Part shown: positions 51,489-60,586 of the stretch, in pieces | How the letters are laid out: the number at the start of each line of letters is the position of its first letter | Numbering within the stretch: position 1 is the first letter of the stretch | Origin: Acidobacteriaceae bacterium | GTDB taxonomy: Bacteria; Acidobacteriota; Terriglobia; Bryobacterales; Bryobacteraceae | Direction of reading: 5' to 3' | DNA: 64,000 nucleotides | Assembly: GCA_019233755.1 (NCBI GenBank) | Contig: JAFAMD010000041.1 | Span: 1-64,000 of the forward strand | Translations under genes and position numbers: made by a program | The notes under the pieces: model-generated | The model's input: the letters and a program-made list of their open reading frames with translations, nothing else | Database searches by the model: none | Told to the model about the DNA's origin: nothing

Positions 51489-54400
51489 CTATTTCCCACT
51501 CAAATCCTGCAAGGCGCGGCGAGCGGTCGCGTTTTCCGGTTTCCTCTCGAGCAGCTGCTGCATGACTTGCCTTGCTCTGTCGATATTGCCCATGCGTGTG
51601 TAGGTTCGGCCCAAATTTAAGTAGAGTATATCTTCGTCGGGACAAACCCGAATGCCATACTCGAACGCGGCAATCGCATCGTTGGTTTGGCCCTGCTGGA
51701 TGTAAAGAACGCCCAGGTTGTTGATGGCATCTGCAAAGTCGCGCTTCAGCTCTATAGCCCGTTGGAAATACTGCTTGGCCTCGGCGGTCTGACCTTGTTT
51801 TGCCATTGCCAGGCCGAGGCCGTTTGCTGCCTCAGGCGACTGCGCGTCCAGTTCTGAAGCTTTGCGATAGAACGCCTCGGCTTGCTGAAACTGATTCAGT
51901 TTGTCGCAAGCATGGCCCGCATTCAGCAGCGTGTACAGTAGATCCGGCTTCAGCGCGAGTGCCTTTTCATAGTTGGCGAGCGCTTGGGAAAAGTCGCTGC
52001 GGCTGTCGCAAACCTCGCCCATGCCCGACCACGCTTCCGCGTAGTTCGCATTTGCGTCCAAAGCGGCACGGAATGACTTCTCGGCGGCATCTACGCGATT
52101 CGCTTGCAGGTGAATCTGTCCCACCAGCACAAGAACTCGTGCATTTTCGGGAGATCGCTTCAATACCTGCTCGAGATAGGGCAGCGCCTGTTCAGAATAG
52201 CCGGACCAGAGAAACGCCGCGCCGAATTTAAAGTAATCGCGATGGGCCGGCGCAACGTACGTGCCGGCAAACGGAAGCGCGCCCTTCTTTGATACGTCTG
52301 CGAGATCCGCCTTGACCTGTTGCTCGGACGGAACTTTCGCGTAAACCTTCACGGCATGCCCGTCACTGTTCAGCAGCAGCGCGAAGGGCGTCACCAGCGA
52401 CGTTCGCCAGTCGAAAAGATAGCGGCGGAAGATCTCGTATTGTTCGCGGCGCGAACCGGACTTGGCCAGCTCTTCCTCAGTTAGAACGAACAGTCCTGGT
52501 CCTGTGCGTTTTTCGGGGAGGGGTACAGGCTCAAGAAACCAGGTGTCGTCAAGACGCATGGTGTTGTCCGCTTCGATCGGCCGCGACGCAAGTTGGAAGG
52601 GCGCGCGAAACGCTTTCGTTTTGAACCCGGCTGTACCTTCGGTGATGAGGTACGTGCTGCCCGCCTGCAGATCTGAAAACTCGTCGATCGCGCCTGAAGG
52701 CCAGGTGACGCGAACATGCTTCGCACCCGTTTGCTGACCCAGGCCGAACAGTATGCGCTTGCTGTGCTGCGACAGGAAACCGGAACCGGCATCCAGCCAC
52801 TTCGTCTGGTTATCTACCTGGATACGCGCGCCGATGGCATCGCGATTCGACTTTGTGCCGCGCAGCTCGAAGGCAATTGCATGGTTCGCGTGGGCGCAGT
52901 TGTTCTGCAGAATCCGAACCTGCGGGCCGAGCCGGCTCTTGAGAATGATGTCGGGACGGCCATCGCCGTCGAAATCGAGGACTGAAAACGAGCGGCTGTC
53001 TTCGGGCCAATCGAGTCCGCTGACGCCCGAGAAATCGTAGTAGCGATCGCTGCGCCGAACATGCAGCACGTTCGGCTCGTGGCCGTTCCAACTGTAGTCT
53101 TCGCGGATGAACTGGTTGATGGCGTTCCAGCCGTTCTCGTAGGCGGCCGACGGCTGCGCCTTGACCGGCGACCTGGCTACCACCTGCCGCCAGAAGAAAC
53201 CGTTGAGATCGGTCTGCGACGCGTTGGTCAGCATGCCGCAGGTGACGAAGATCTCGGGGTTGCCGTCGTTGTCGAAGTCGTGCCCGCCGGAAGACCACGC
53301 CCAGCGGCCGAAGTTCACATGCTCCTGCCCGGTGCGTTCTTCGAATGTGCCGTCGCCGCGGTTGCGGTACAGCGAGTTGCCCATGGTGTGCCGCTGATAA
53401 GCCTGCGGCGCTGCTTTTGCGGGAGCGAAGTTCTTATCGTCGATGACGCGCTGTCCGGCATCGGTCCACATATTCGCGACGTACAGATCGGCTTTGCCGT
53501 CGTGATCAGAGTCAAACCAGGCAGCGCTCATGCCCGGGCCAATGTCTTCGACGCCGGCCGATGCCGCCAGGTCGCGGAACTTTCCGTTTCGGTTGACATA
53601 CAGATTCTTGCGGCCGAAGTCATTAGCGACGAAGAGATCGGGCCAGCCGTCGTCATTGAAATCGCACCAGGCGGGCGCGAAGCTGAAGCGGTTGTTGTTC
53701 TCGTTGATTCCCGTTTCTTCCGTGCAGTCTTCAAAGAAGCCGGAGCCATCCGCGTTCAGCCGGTTGCGGAATAGAAAATTCGGCGGTCCGTTCTGCGCGT
53801 CGTGATAGGGAGTCGCATAAGTGTACTGCGCTTCACTCTGGAAGTAGACGTAGCAGCAGAGGTAGAGATCAAGCTTGCTGTCGCGATCGAAATCGGCGGC
53901 GGCCATTCCGGTGAAGGCGCCGGCAGGGATGGTGGCGAACCGGAACGCGTCGTCGCGCAGGCGGAGGCGATCGCCTTCGTTCAGCAGCAGAAGCGGGCCG
54001 TTGGCGCGCAGAACGACAAGGTCCTGGCGGCCGACGTTGCGGAGATCCACGAACAAGGCACAGGAGGTGTCATCGAGGATGCCGGCACCCCAGGCTTCGG
54101 TTATGTCAGTGAGGCGGCCTTCGTCCGTGAATTTGTAAAGCCGGTTGGGCAGTCCGCCGGGCTGGCAAATGTAGATTTCATCCGCGCCGTCGCCGTCGAT
54201 ATCGCCTACCGCGACGCCGTTACTGCCGTAAATGTCGATGCCTGAGGCCGGATCGAGGCGGGCGCGCCAGTACGGGATGCCGCGGGAAAGCTGTTCGGCG
54301 AACGACGGCGTCTTCTCGAACGCTGCGGCTGTAACGTCCCGAAAGAGCGGTTTTGCTGCCGACGCGACGTGTTCCTCGAGGGGAGCGAAAGCGGTGAGTT

Positions 54401-54893
54401 TGCCGTCCGTCCAGGTGATCTGCCAGCGGCCGACACGGTACAGGAACTGGCCGTCGCGCTCGCTTGCAATCTCGTAGCGAACCACGCCGCCCGGCAGGGG
54501 AAAGAACCGGGCCCGGCGGATTTTTCCGAGCGAGTCTACCCAGGCTTTCCAGTTTTTGCCAAACGAACTAGTTTGCGCTGTGTCAAAGACAGCTTCGTTC
54601 AGATCGGGAGCGATAGCGCGGTAGGACCTGGGCAGCGGCGACGAGAAATTACCAAACGAACCCACAGGCAAACCCAGGGGCGGATTGAGCGAGGCAAAAG
54701 CCTGAGCGATTTCAGCCGCGGTTTTTTCTTCTGGGAATTCATCGTTGCCGGGCAGGATGTACTTCCGTAACCCGAGATACGGAGGCGTGTGGCGCGGCTG
54801 GTCTGCGAAAGCGGGGGTGGCGCGAAGCGCGGCCAGTGCAGGCAGGGCGGCGGAAGCGGCCAGAAACTCACGACGATTGAGACCCTTCCTCAT
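51489..54893 (-). CDS. FG-GAP/UnbV-TPR fusion protein, Tat-exported
   Basis: An 1134-residue protein. It begins with a Tat signal (LNRREFLAASAALPALAALR), then about 170 residues without a known fold. An FG-GAP propeller follows with loops DIDGDGADEIY, DFDRDSKLDLY, DFNDDGWPDLF, DSDHDGKADLY, DFDNDGNPEIF and DFDGDGRPDII. An ASPIC/UnbV module comes next (SNRDAIGARIQV; LFGLGQQTGAKHVRVTWPSG), then a linker of about 100 residues. The final 280 residues are TPRs (AEKSFRAALDANANYAEAWS; AKQYFQRAIELKRDFADAIN). Joining a propeller to TPRs in one chain suggests that the separate TPR and CRTAC1 genes of this operon also act as a complex. The Tat signal implies folding, perhaps with metal, before export. 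Its start overlaps the first gene by four bases. Confidence 0.9.
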   Translation of the reverse strand: MRKGLNRREFLAASAALPALAALRATPAFADQPRHTPPYLGLRKYILPGNDEFPEEKTAAEIAQAFASLNPPLGLPVGSFGNFSSPLPRSYRAIAPDLNEAVFDTAQTSSFGKNWKAWVDSLGKIRRARFFPLPGGVVRYEIASERDGQFLYRVGRWQITWTDGKLTAFAPLEEHVASAAKPLFRDVTAAAFEKTPSFAEQLSRGIPYWRARLDPASGIDIYGSNGVAVGDIDGDGADEIYICQPGGLPNRLYKFTDEGRLTDITEAWGAGILDDTSCALFVDLRNVGRQDLVVLRANGPLLLLNEGDRLRLRDDAFRFATIPAGAFTGMAAADFDRDSKLDLYLCCYVYFQSEAQYTYATPYHDAQNGPPNFLFRNRLNADGSGFFEDCTEETGINENNNRFSFAPAWCDFNDDGWPDLFVANDFGRKNLYVNRNGKFRDLAASAGVEDIGPGMSAAWFDSDHDGKADLYVANMWTDAGQRVIDDKNFAPAKAAPQAYQRHTMGNSLYRNRGDGTFEERTGQEHVNFGRWAWSSGGHDFDNDGNPEIFVTCGMLTNASQTDLNGFFWRQVVARSPVKAQPSAAYENGWNAINQFIREDYSWNGHEPNVLHVRRSDRYYDFSGVSGLDWPEDSRSFSVLDFDGDGRPDIILKSRLGPQVRILQNNCAHANHAIAFELRGTKSNRDAIGARIQVDNQTKWLDAGSGFLSQHSKRILFGLGQQTGAKHVRVTWPSGAIDEFSDLQAGSTYLITEGTAGFKTKAFRAPFQLASRPIEADNTMRLDDTWFLEPVPLPEKRTGPGLFVLTEEELAKSGSRREQYEIFRRYLFDWRTSLVTPFALLLNSDGHAVKVYAKVPSEQQVKADLADVSKKGALPFAGTYVAPAHRDYFKFGAAFLWSGYSEQALPYLEQVLKRSPENARVLVLVGQIHLQANRVDAAEKSFRAALDANANYAEAWSGMGEVCDSRSDFSQALANYEKALALKPDLLYTLLNAGHACDKLNQFQQAEAFYRKASELDAQSPEAANGLGLAMAKQGQTAEAKQYFQRAIELKRDFADAINNLGVLYIQQGQTNDAIAAFEYGIRVCPDEDILYLNLGRTYTRMGNIDRARQVMQQLLERKPENATARRALQDLSGK

Positions 54894-56584
54894 TTTCCGT
54901 TTTTGCGAAACGAACTTTCCCGGCCGGGCTCAGTGACGGTAAGTGTCTTATCTATCAATGACTTGCCTAGGGTCTGGACTAGTCCGCTTGGCCATCGGAT
55001 TTCGACATTTTCGACCTCGGTCAGAGGGCCGAGGCCGAAGTGCAGAGTGAAGGAATTTTGCGAATAGAAGCCGCCGCCGCTCATGACTTCGTCAATCATC
55101 TTACGGTTTCCGGCGGTGACGATTACGCGGGCGCCAATGGCGCTGCGGTTGGATTTCGTGCCGGTAAGGGTGACGTTCAGGTAATGACCCTCCGGACCGC
55201 GGTTCTTGAGCAGGCTGGGGTAGGCGTTCATATTGACGATCACGATCTCGGGACGGCCGTCCCCATCGAGATCGCCGACGGCCACGCCGCGAGCGGGGCG
55301 GGGAACCTGAAAGGCGGGTCCGGCATCGTTGGTGACGTCCTGAAACTTTCCGTTGCCGAGATTGTGGTAGAGGACGGTCGGCTGCAGGTACGTGTCACCG
55401 AGCTGCTTCCCTTCGACTTCAGGGTAGACATGGCCGTTCGCGATGACGAGATCGCGCCAGCCATCGTCGTCGACGTCGACGAACGCTACGCCCCAGCCGA
55501 GCAACTGGCGCATACGAAGGCCGGATTCTCTTGATACGTCAGTAAAAAATTTTCCATCGTCGTTGTGATAGAGCGAGGTGAGGTCGCCCGAAAAATTCGT
55601 TTTGGCGATGTCGAGCAGGCCGTCGCCGTCGTAATCGGCCACCGCGATGCCCATGCCGGCCTGGAGCGCCCCATCGTAGTTGAAAGCAACGCCGGCTTCC
55701 GTGCCGCGCTCTTCGAACGTGCCGTTGTGAAGGTTGTGATAGAGCAGGCTGGGGGTCATGTCGCAGGCGACATAGATGTCGGGCCAGCCGTCGTTACCGA
55801 AGTCGGCTGCGACAACGCCCAGACCGTACCGGCCGCCGGGCTTCAGGATACCCGCCTTTTCCGATACGTCGGTAAACGTGCCATCGCCGTTGTTGTGATA
55901 AAGCACATTGTGCGCTTTGGGCAGGCCGCGCGGGCCGCACATGACGGGGATGCCTTTCCACACGCAGTAATCGCCCTGGCCCGGGTGCGGGGTGGTGTTC
56001 AGATCGAGATCGACGTAGTTGGCGATGAAGAGATCGAGGTAGCCGTCGCGATCATAGTCGACAAACGAGCACCCGGAACCGAAGCGGATACCGGTGACCG
56101 GCAGACGGGCTTTTTCCGTGACGTCTTCGAACGTGCCGTCGCCGCGATTGCGATAGAGGATGTTGTGGCCGTAGTAGGTGACGAGCAGGTCGGGGTGGCC
56201 ATCGTTATCGTAGTCGCCGACGCAAACGCCCTGCGCCCAGCCGGTTTGCTTGAAACCGGCCTGGGCGGCCACATTTTTGAAGCGGCCGTTGCCCTCGTTG
56301 TGATAGAGCTGCGGCAGCTCGGCGGGTTGTGGACCGGTTTCATTCAGGCGCGTTCCGTTGGGGATGAAGATATCGTTGCGGCCATCGCCGTCATAGTCGA
56401 ATATGGCAACGCCGTTGCCGGTGGTTTCGAGAATGTAGTCTTTGCGCTCGAGGCCTCCGTAAACGTTTTTGACTGTTAGTCCGGAAGGCCCGGCGATATC
56501 CTCAAAATCCGCTTTGAAGGCGGGGACAAGGGCAGCCGCGACTGCGCAGAGAAGTATCCCGCCCACAAAGACGCCGCGTTTCAT
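54890..56584 (-). CDS. CRTAC1-type FG-GAP/ASPIC-UnbV protein, first gene of the operon
   Basis: A 564-residue exported protein. Signal peptide KRGVFVGGILLCAVAAALVP is followed by an FG-GAP propeller with repeated acidic loops (DYDGDGRNDIF, DYDNDGHPDLL, DYDRDGYLDLF, DFGNDGWPDIY, DYDGDGLLDIA, DVDDDGWRDLV, DLDGDGRPEIV). The C-terminal ASPIC/UnbV module reads SNRSAIGARVIVTAGNRKMI and LHFGLGPLTEVENVEIRWPS. It heads a five-gene operon running to 48539 and is divergent from the TonB-dependent receptor at 56800, with 215 bases between. The fold points to a secreted binding protein; the ligand is unknown. Confidence 0.9.
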   Translation of the reverse strand: MKRGVFVGGILLCAVAAALVPAFKADFEDIAGPSGLTVKNVYGGLERKDYILETTGNGVAIFDYDGDGRNDIFIPNGTRLNETGPQPAELPQLYHNEGNGRFKNVAAQAGFKQTGWAQGVCVGDYDNDGHPDLLVTYYGHNILYRNRGDGTFEDVTEKARLPVTGIRFGSGCSFVDYDRDGYLDLFIANYVDLDLNTTPHPGQGDYCVWKGIPVMCGPRGLPKAHNVLYHNNGDGTFTDVSEKAGILKPGGRYGLGVVAADFGNDGWPDIYVACDMTPSLLYHNLHNGTFEERGTEAGVAFNYDGALQAGMGIAVADYDGDGLLDIAKTNFSGDLTSLYHNDDGKFFTDVSRESGLRMRQLLGWGVAFVDVDDDGWRDLVIANGHVYPEVEGKQLGDTYLQPTVLYHNLGNGKFQDVTNDAGPAFQVPRPARGVAVGDLDGDGRPEIVIVNMNAYPSLLKNRGPEGHYLNVTLTGTKSNRSAIGARVIVTAGNRKMIDEVMSGGGFYSQNSFTLHFGLGPLTEVENVEIRWPSGLVQTLGKSLIDKTLTVTEPGRESSFRKNGK

Positions 56585-56725
56585 GAATTCCTGATTCTAG
56601 CGCCGAAGCGGATGCGCCCGAATCCGGGCGCGCCGGTTGCGGTGAAAGTATGCGCAAGCCAAATGTTCGCTGCCTTACTTCCGGACAAGGGATGACTTTT
56701 TACATTAGCGGATCTAATATTTTTC

Positions 56726-56754
56726 TTGAAGTAAGCGTTTACGTGTGGTAGGTT
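56726..56754 (+). promoter_or_regulatory. Promoter with LacI-type operator in the spacer, receptor 2
   Basis: A -35 box TTGAAG (56726-56731) is followed 17 bases later by TAGGTT (56749-56754). Between them lies GTAAGCGTTTAC (56731-56742), one mismatch from the palindrome GTAAACGTTTAC. CG-centred palindromes with flanking AAA/TTT are typical of LacI/GalR repressor sites, and this position would block RNA polymerase. The same arrangement precedes the next receptor gene. Confidence 0.65.
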
Positions 56755-56799
56755 CTACCCAGTTCGGCGGTCGACTTTACTCTGCGTGGGAGGCAATCT

Positions 56800-59700
56800 A
56801 TGCCACGTCGGCGTAGTCTGTGTGTTGCGTTCGCCTTTCTCCTGTGCACCTCAGTAGTCTTTGCACAGCGAGACCTCGGAACTGTTACCGGAACCGTCAC
56901 TGACCCGCAAGGGTCCGCTGTTCCCAATGCAAAAGTTACTCTTACGAATGACGCGACAGGTGTCGCGTCGGACACCACGACAAACGACTCAGGTTCCTAT
57001 ACCCGTCCTGCTTTGAATCCGGGAACCTACACGATTACGGTGGAGGCAGCCGGATTCCAGAAAGCGGAACAGAAGGGCATCATTGTGAACCCGAGTACGC
57101 CAACATCGGTGGATATCTCGCTACTGGTAGGAAATGCGACCCAAACGGTTGAAGTGACGGCATCTGCACCTTTGCTGCAGACTGAGTCTCCGGCGATCGG
57201 CGCGAACCTGAACTCTTCCCAGGTCTCGGAATTGCCGTTGGGCGGGCAGCGCACGTTTACGTTTCTCGCGCGGCTGTCGCCCGGTGTTGTTCCAGCCGAG
57301 CCGGGCGCGCGCGATGCGCTGGGCGGCGGTTTTTCCGCGAACGGCGTGCGGTCGACGGGTGAAAACAACTTCCTGTTGAACGGCGTTGATAACAACGTCA
57401 ACGTGATCGACTTCATCAATCAGACTTCGTTCGTGATCGGGCCGTCGGTGGAAGCCATCGGCAATATGCAAATCCTGACAAACGGCTACAGCGCGGAATA
57501 CGGACGCGCGGCCGGCGGAGTGCTGGACATCAGTTTGAAGTCCGGCACGAACCAGGTGCATGGCGTGGGCTTCGAGCTTCTGCAGAACACGGATCTGGAT
57601 GCGAACACCTGGGAGAACAATAAGGCGGGTGTTCCGCGGAATAAGTTCATCCAGAATCAGTTTGGCGGCGCGATGGGCGCCCCAATCATCAAGAACAGAC
57701 TGTTTGTCTTCGGCGATTATCAAGGCACGCGCATCCGCACGGCAGGCGGCGCGGTCCAGAATCTTGGCTATGGTCAGTACTTCACGATCCCGACGCCGGC
57801 GATGGTTCAGGGTGATTTCTCCCGGCTGCTCGGGGGATCGATTGGCACGATTAACGGAACCAATGTACTGCAGAACGAAATCTTCGACCCGACAACGACC
57901 ACATGCCTCAGCGGCTGCCTTCCCGGAACACTGACGGGCAACGGGTCGGGAAATCCGATCTATAGCCGGAACCCGTTCCCGGGAAATAAGATGCCGATTA
58001 CGAGCATGGATCCGGCAGCCTATAAGATCGCCAGCTTGTTCCCGGCCCCGAACCAACCTGTGCTAACCGGTACCTTTCCACAGAACGACTATTACATTGT
58101 CACTCCCGGCACACTGAACCAGGACCAGGGCGACGCCCGTGTGGATTTCAACCTGAACGAGCATAACAGCATTTTCGGGACGATCAGTTGGTCGAACACA
58201 AATAAAACCAGCGGGCAGCCGCTCCCGGGTGCGCTCGATGGCGGGAATTTCTACGGGGTGGGCGAGCAGGATCTCGGACGCAACGGGATGATTAGCTGGA
58301 CCCACATCTTCTCGCCCACCCTAGTGAATGAAGCGCGAGTGGGATTCACGCGGCTGGTGACCGCCCGTTTGCAGGGGAATGCCAGTACAGACGAGTACAA
58401 GGCATACGGGATTGGCGGCTACGATCCCACAATCCCTCTGAATGGCGGTCTGATGCAGACGAATCCGGGGCGCTACAGCCAGTTTGGCGCCAACAACTGG
58501 CTTCCGACGAAGGAATATAGCAACGAGTGGGATTTCATTGAAAACCTGGCGGTGACGAAGGGCGTGCATTCGATGAAGTTCGGCGTCGAATTCCGGCCGT
58601 TCCACTTCCCGTTCTTCCAGGTACCCTATCCACACGGTCAAATGGGATTCGCCCTGACAGAGACGGCGTATCCTTCGAATGTTAAGGATAGCGGCAAAAA
58701 CGGCACGTTCAGTGCGGATACGGGCGATGAAATGGCTTCGTACCTTCTCGGCGCAATCGACACGGCGCAGATTTCAACGACCAACTTTATTTCGTCGACC
58801 AAACAGGCTTATGCGTTCTACGGGTTAGACACCTGGAAGGTGAACCCGAAATTGACCCTGACCCTGGGTCTTCGCTATGAACTCTTCTCGCCGATCGGCG
58901 AGCAGTTCGCACGGCAGTCCAACTATGTCCAGCAGGACGCGACTCTTTACATCCCATCGGGCCCGAACCAGAATGCTCCGCTGCCACCGAATTTCAATAC
59001 CCCAGCGACCGTTAACGGCGTCACCTTTCCGGCGCTGTTCCCGAACGTGGCGGTTTCCCGCGGAAAGGTGGGTCCTTACCTGATTCCATGGGATAAGACG
59101 GATGCCGGCCCGCGGGTGGGATTTGCGTACAATCCGCGCCCGAAGACGGTAGTGCGCGGGTCGTACGGGATCTTCTACGGCGGCGAAGAGAATCAGGGCG
59201 GAAACCCGAATCGTGGTGAATCAGCACCATTCAACTCATCGCCGGCACTGGACCGACCGGCAGGCGTCGGTTCATTCCAACCCAACCCGCTCCTTGCTAA
59301 TGGCAATCCGACAGGCGGTCTAACTGTGGGCTACCCGATCAACGTGTTCAACGGATTCCCGGTTTCATCGCTGCAGTTCCGCGAGGTGGAGCCGAATTTC
59401 AGAAACCCCATGATTCAATCCTGGAACCTGGCCGTGCAGCAGGAACTGCCCGCGCAGATGGCCTTAACCGTTGGCTACGTTGGTAATCACCAATCGCATC
59501 AGCTCTTCCAGCCGGATTTTAACGCATGTCCCAACGTATTCACGGCAAACCCGAACATCAACTGCAACGCGCTGCGGCTCTATCCCGATGTCGGCTCTGT
59601 TTCGGGGACATCGACCTTCGGTATCGGGAATTATGAGGGGCTGACCGTGCAGCTAGAGAAGCGCCTGACCGTGGGCCTGCAGTTTACGGCTGCGTACACC

Positions 59701-60366
59701 TACGGTCATGCGCTGTCAAACACAGGTACTACCCTTTCAGGGTCACCGGGTTTCAATCAACTCGATCCTTCAAACATCGACCGTTCCTACTCGAGCGCTG
59801 CGTGGGACATTCGCAACAGTTTCGTTTTGGCCGGCAACTACGAACTGCCATTCGGAAAAGGCAAGCCGTACGGGGCCAATACGAGCCGATTTGTCCAGGC
59901 GATCCTAGGAAACTGGCAGGTCAACGGCATTCTCTCGCTACGCACCGGCCAGCCGTTCACTCTAAACGCCAGTGGCTGCCAACTTGTCAGCGACGGCGCG
60001 CTTTGCGGTCCTCAACTGATCTCGGGCAATGCGAACGCCGCGCCCCCGGGAGGCCGATCTCCGAACGAATGGTTTAATACAGCGAACTTCGGTCCCCCGG
60101 CTCCGCTCTCGCAGGGCAATCTCGGTCTGCAAACCAACACCGGACCGCCGACGAAGACTCTGGACTTCTCCATCTTCAAGGATTTCCCGTTCACGGAGCG
60201 CTGGAGGCTGGAATTCCGTTCGGAGTTCTTCAATATCTTCAACAACCCGCAGTTCAATATCCAAGATCTATCAAACAACCTTTCGAATTCGAATTTCGGC
60301 CAGATCACGGGCACACTCTCCGGCAGCGAACGCCACATTCAATTCTCCGCGCGGCTGATGTTCTGA
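56800..60366 (+). CDS. TonB-dependent receptor, tandem copy 1
   Basis: An 1188-residue outer-membrane receptor. Signal peptide RSLCVAFAFLLCTSVVFAQ is followed by a carboxypeptidase-regulatory-like fold (RDLGTVTGTVTDPQGSAVPN) to about residue 105, then the plug with LPLGGQRTFTFLARLSPGVV and NNFLLNGVDNNVNVIDF. The barrel runs to the C-terminal HIQFSARLMF with terminal Phe. GGGAGG precedes the ATG by six bases. It probably imports an oligosaccharide or similar large ligand using TonB energy. A LacI-type site in the promoter suggests induction by a sugar. The next gene is a close copy, and a strong terminator separates the two. Confidence 0.94.
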   Translation: MPRRRSLCVAFAFLLCTSVVFAQRDLGTVTGTVTDPQGSAVPNAKVTLTNDATGVASDTTTNDSGSYTRPALNPGTYTITVEAAGFQKAEQKGIIVNPSTPTSVDISLLVGNATQTVEVTASAPLLQTESPAIGANLNSSQVSELPLGGQRTFTFLARLSPGVVPAEPGARDALGGGFSANGVRSTGENNFLLNGVDNNVNVIDFINQTSFVIGPSVEAIGNMQILTNGYSAEYGRAAGGVLDISLKSGTNQVHGVGFELLQNTDLDANTWENNKAGVPRNKFIQNQFGGAMGAPIIKNRLFVFGDYQGTRIRTAGGAVQNLGYGQYFTIPTPAMVQGDFSRLLGGSIGTINGTNVLQNEIFDPTTTTCLSGCLPGTLTGNGSGNPIYSRNPFPGNKMPITSMDPAAYKIASLFPAPNQPVLTGTFPQNDYYIVTPGTLNQDQGDARVDFNLNEHNSIFGTISWSNTNKTSGQPLPGALDGGNFYGVGEQDLGRNGMISWTHIFSPTLVNEARVGFTRLVTARLQGNASTDEYKAYGIGGYDPTIPLNGGLMQTNPGRYSQFGANNWLPTKEYSNEWDFIENLAVTKGVHSMKFGVEFRPFHFPFFQVPYPHGQMGFALTETAYPSNVKDSGKNGTFSADTGDEMASYLLGAIDTAQISTTNFISSTKQAYAFYGLDTWKVNPKLTLTLGLRYELFSPIGEQFARQSNYVQQDATLYIPSGPNQNAPLPPNFNTPATVNGVTFPALFPNVAVSRGKVGPYLIPWDKTDAGPRVGFAYNPRPKTVVRGSYGIFYGGEENQGGNPNRGESAPFNSSPALDRPAGVGSFQPNPLLANGNPTGGLTVGYPINVFNGFPVSSLQFREVEPNFRNPMIQSWNLAVQQELPAQMALTVGYVGNHQSHQLFQPDFNACPNVFTANPNINCNALRLYPDVGSVSGTSTFGIGNYEGLTVQLEKRLTVGLQFTAAYTYGHALSNTGTTLSGSPGFNQLDPSNIDRSYSSAAWDIRNSFVLAGNYELPFGKGKPYGANTSRFVQAILGNWQVNGILSLRTGQPFTLNASGCQLVSDGALCGPQLISGNANAAPPGGRSPNEWFNTANFGPPAPLSQGNLGLQTNTGPPTKTLDFSIFKDFPFTERWRLEFRSEFFNIFNNPQFNIQDLSNNLSNSNFGQITGTLSGSERHIQFSARLMF

Positions 60367-60387
60367 CGATTGATTCTCCCTTGTAAG

Positions 60388-60423
60388 AGGGCCGCTCTTG
60401 TGATGAACAAGAGCGGCCCTTTT
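60388..60423 (+). terminator. Strong rho-independent terminator between the receptors
   Basis: A 13-base perfect stem, AGGGCCGCTCTTG (60388-60400) with CAAGAGCGGCCCT (60408-60420), a seven-base loop and a TTTT run. It lies 22 bases after the receptor stop and shows that the two receptor genes are separate transcripts. Confidence 0.9.
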
Positions 60424-60509
60424 CTATTGGGCGCTAGCTGTTCTGCTAATGCGCTTACCCTCCTTGTTATACTTCGTTGAGGTTAGTAGTATATCCTGCG
60501 TATTTCTAC

Positions 60510-60538
60510 TTGAAGTAAACGTTTACGTGTGATATAGT
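60510..60538 (+). promoter_or_regulatory. Promoter with perfect LacI-type operator in the spacer, receptor 3
   Basis: TTGAAG (60510-60515), a 17-base spacer and TATAGT (60533-60538) form a good sigma70-type promoter. The spacer contains the perfect palindrome GTAAACGTTTAC (60515-60526). The bases around it (CTTGAAGTAA before, CGTGTG after) are the same as at 56726-56754, so both receptor genes probably answer to one LacI-family regulator. No such regulator gene is in the window. Confidence 0.75.
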
Positions 60539-60586
60539 TCAACCCAGTTTCAGGCGGTCTCAAATTCTCTGCGTTGGAGGGAACCT

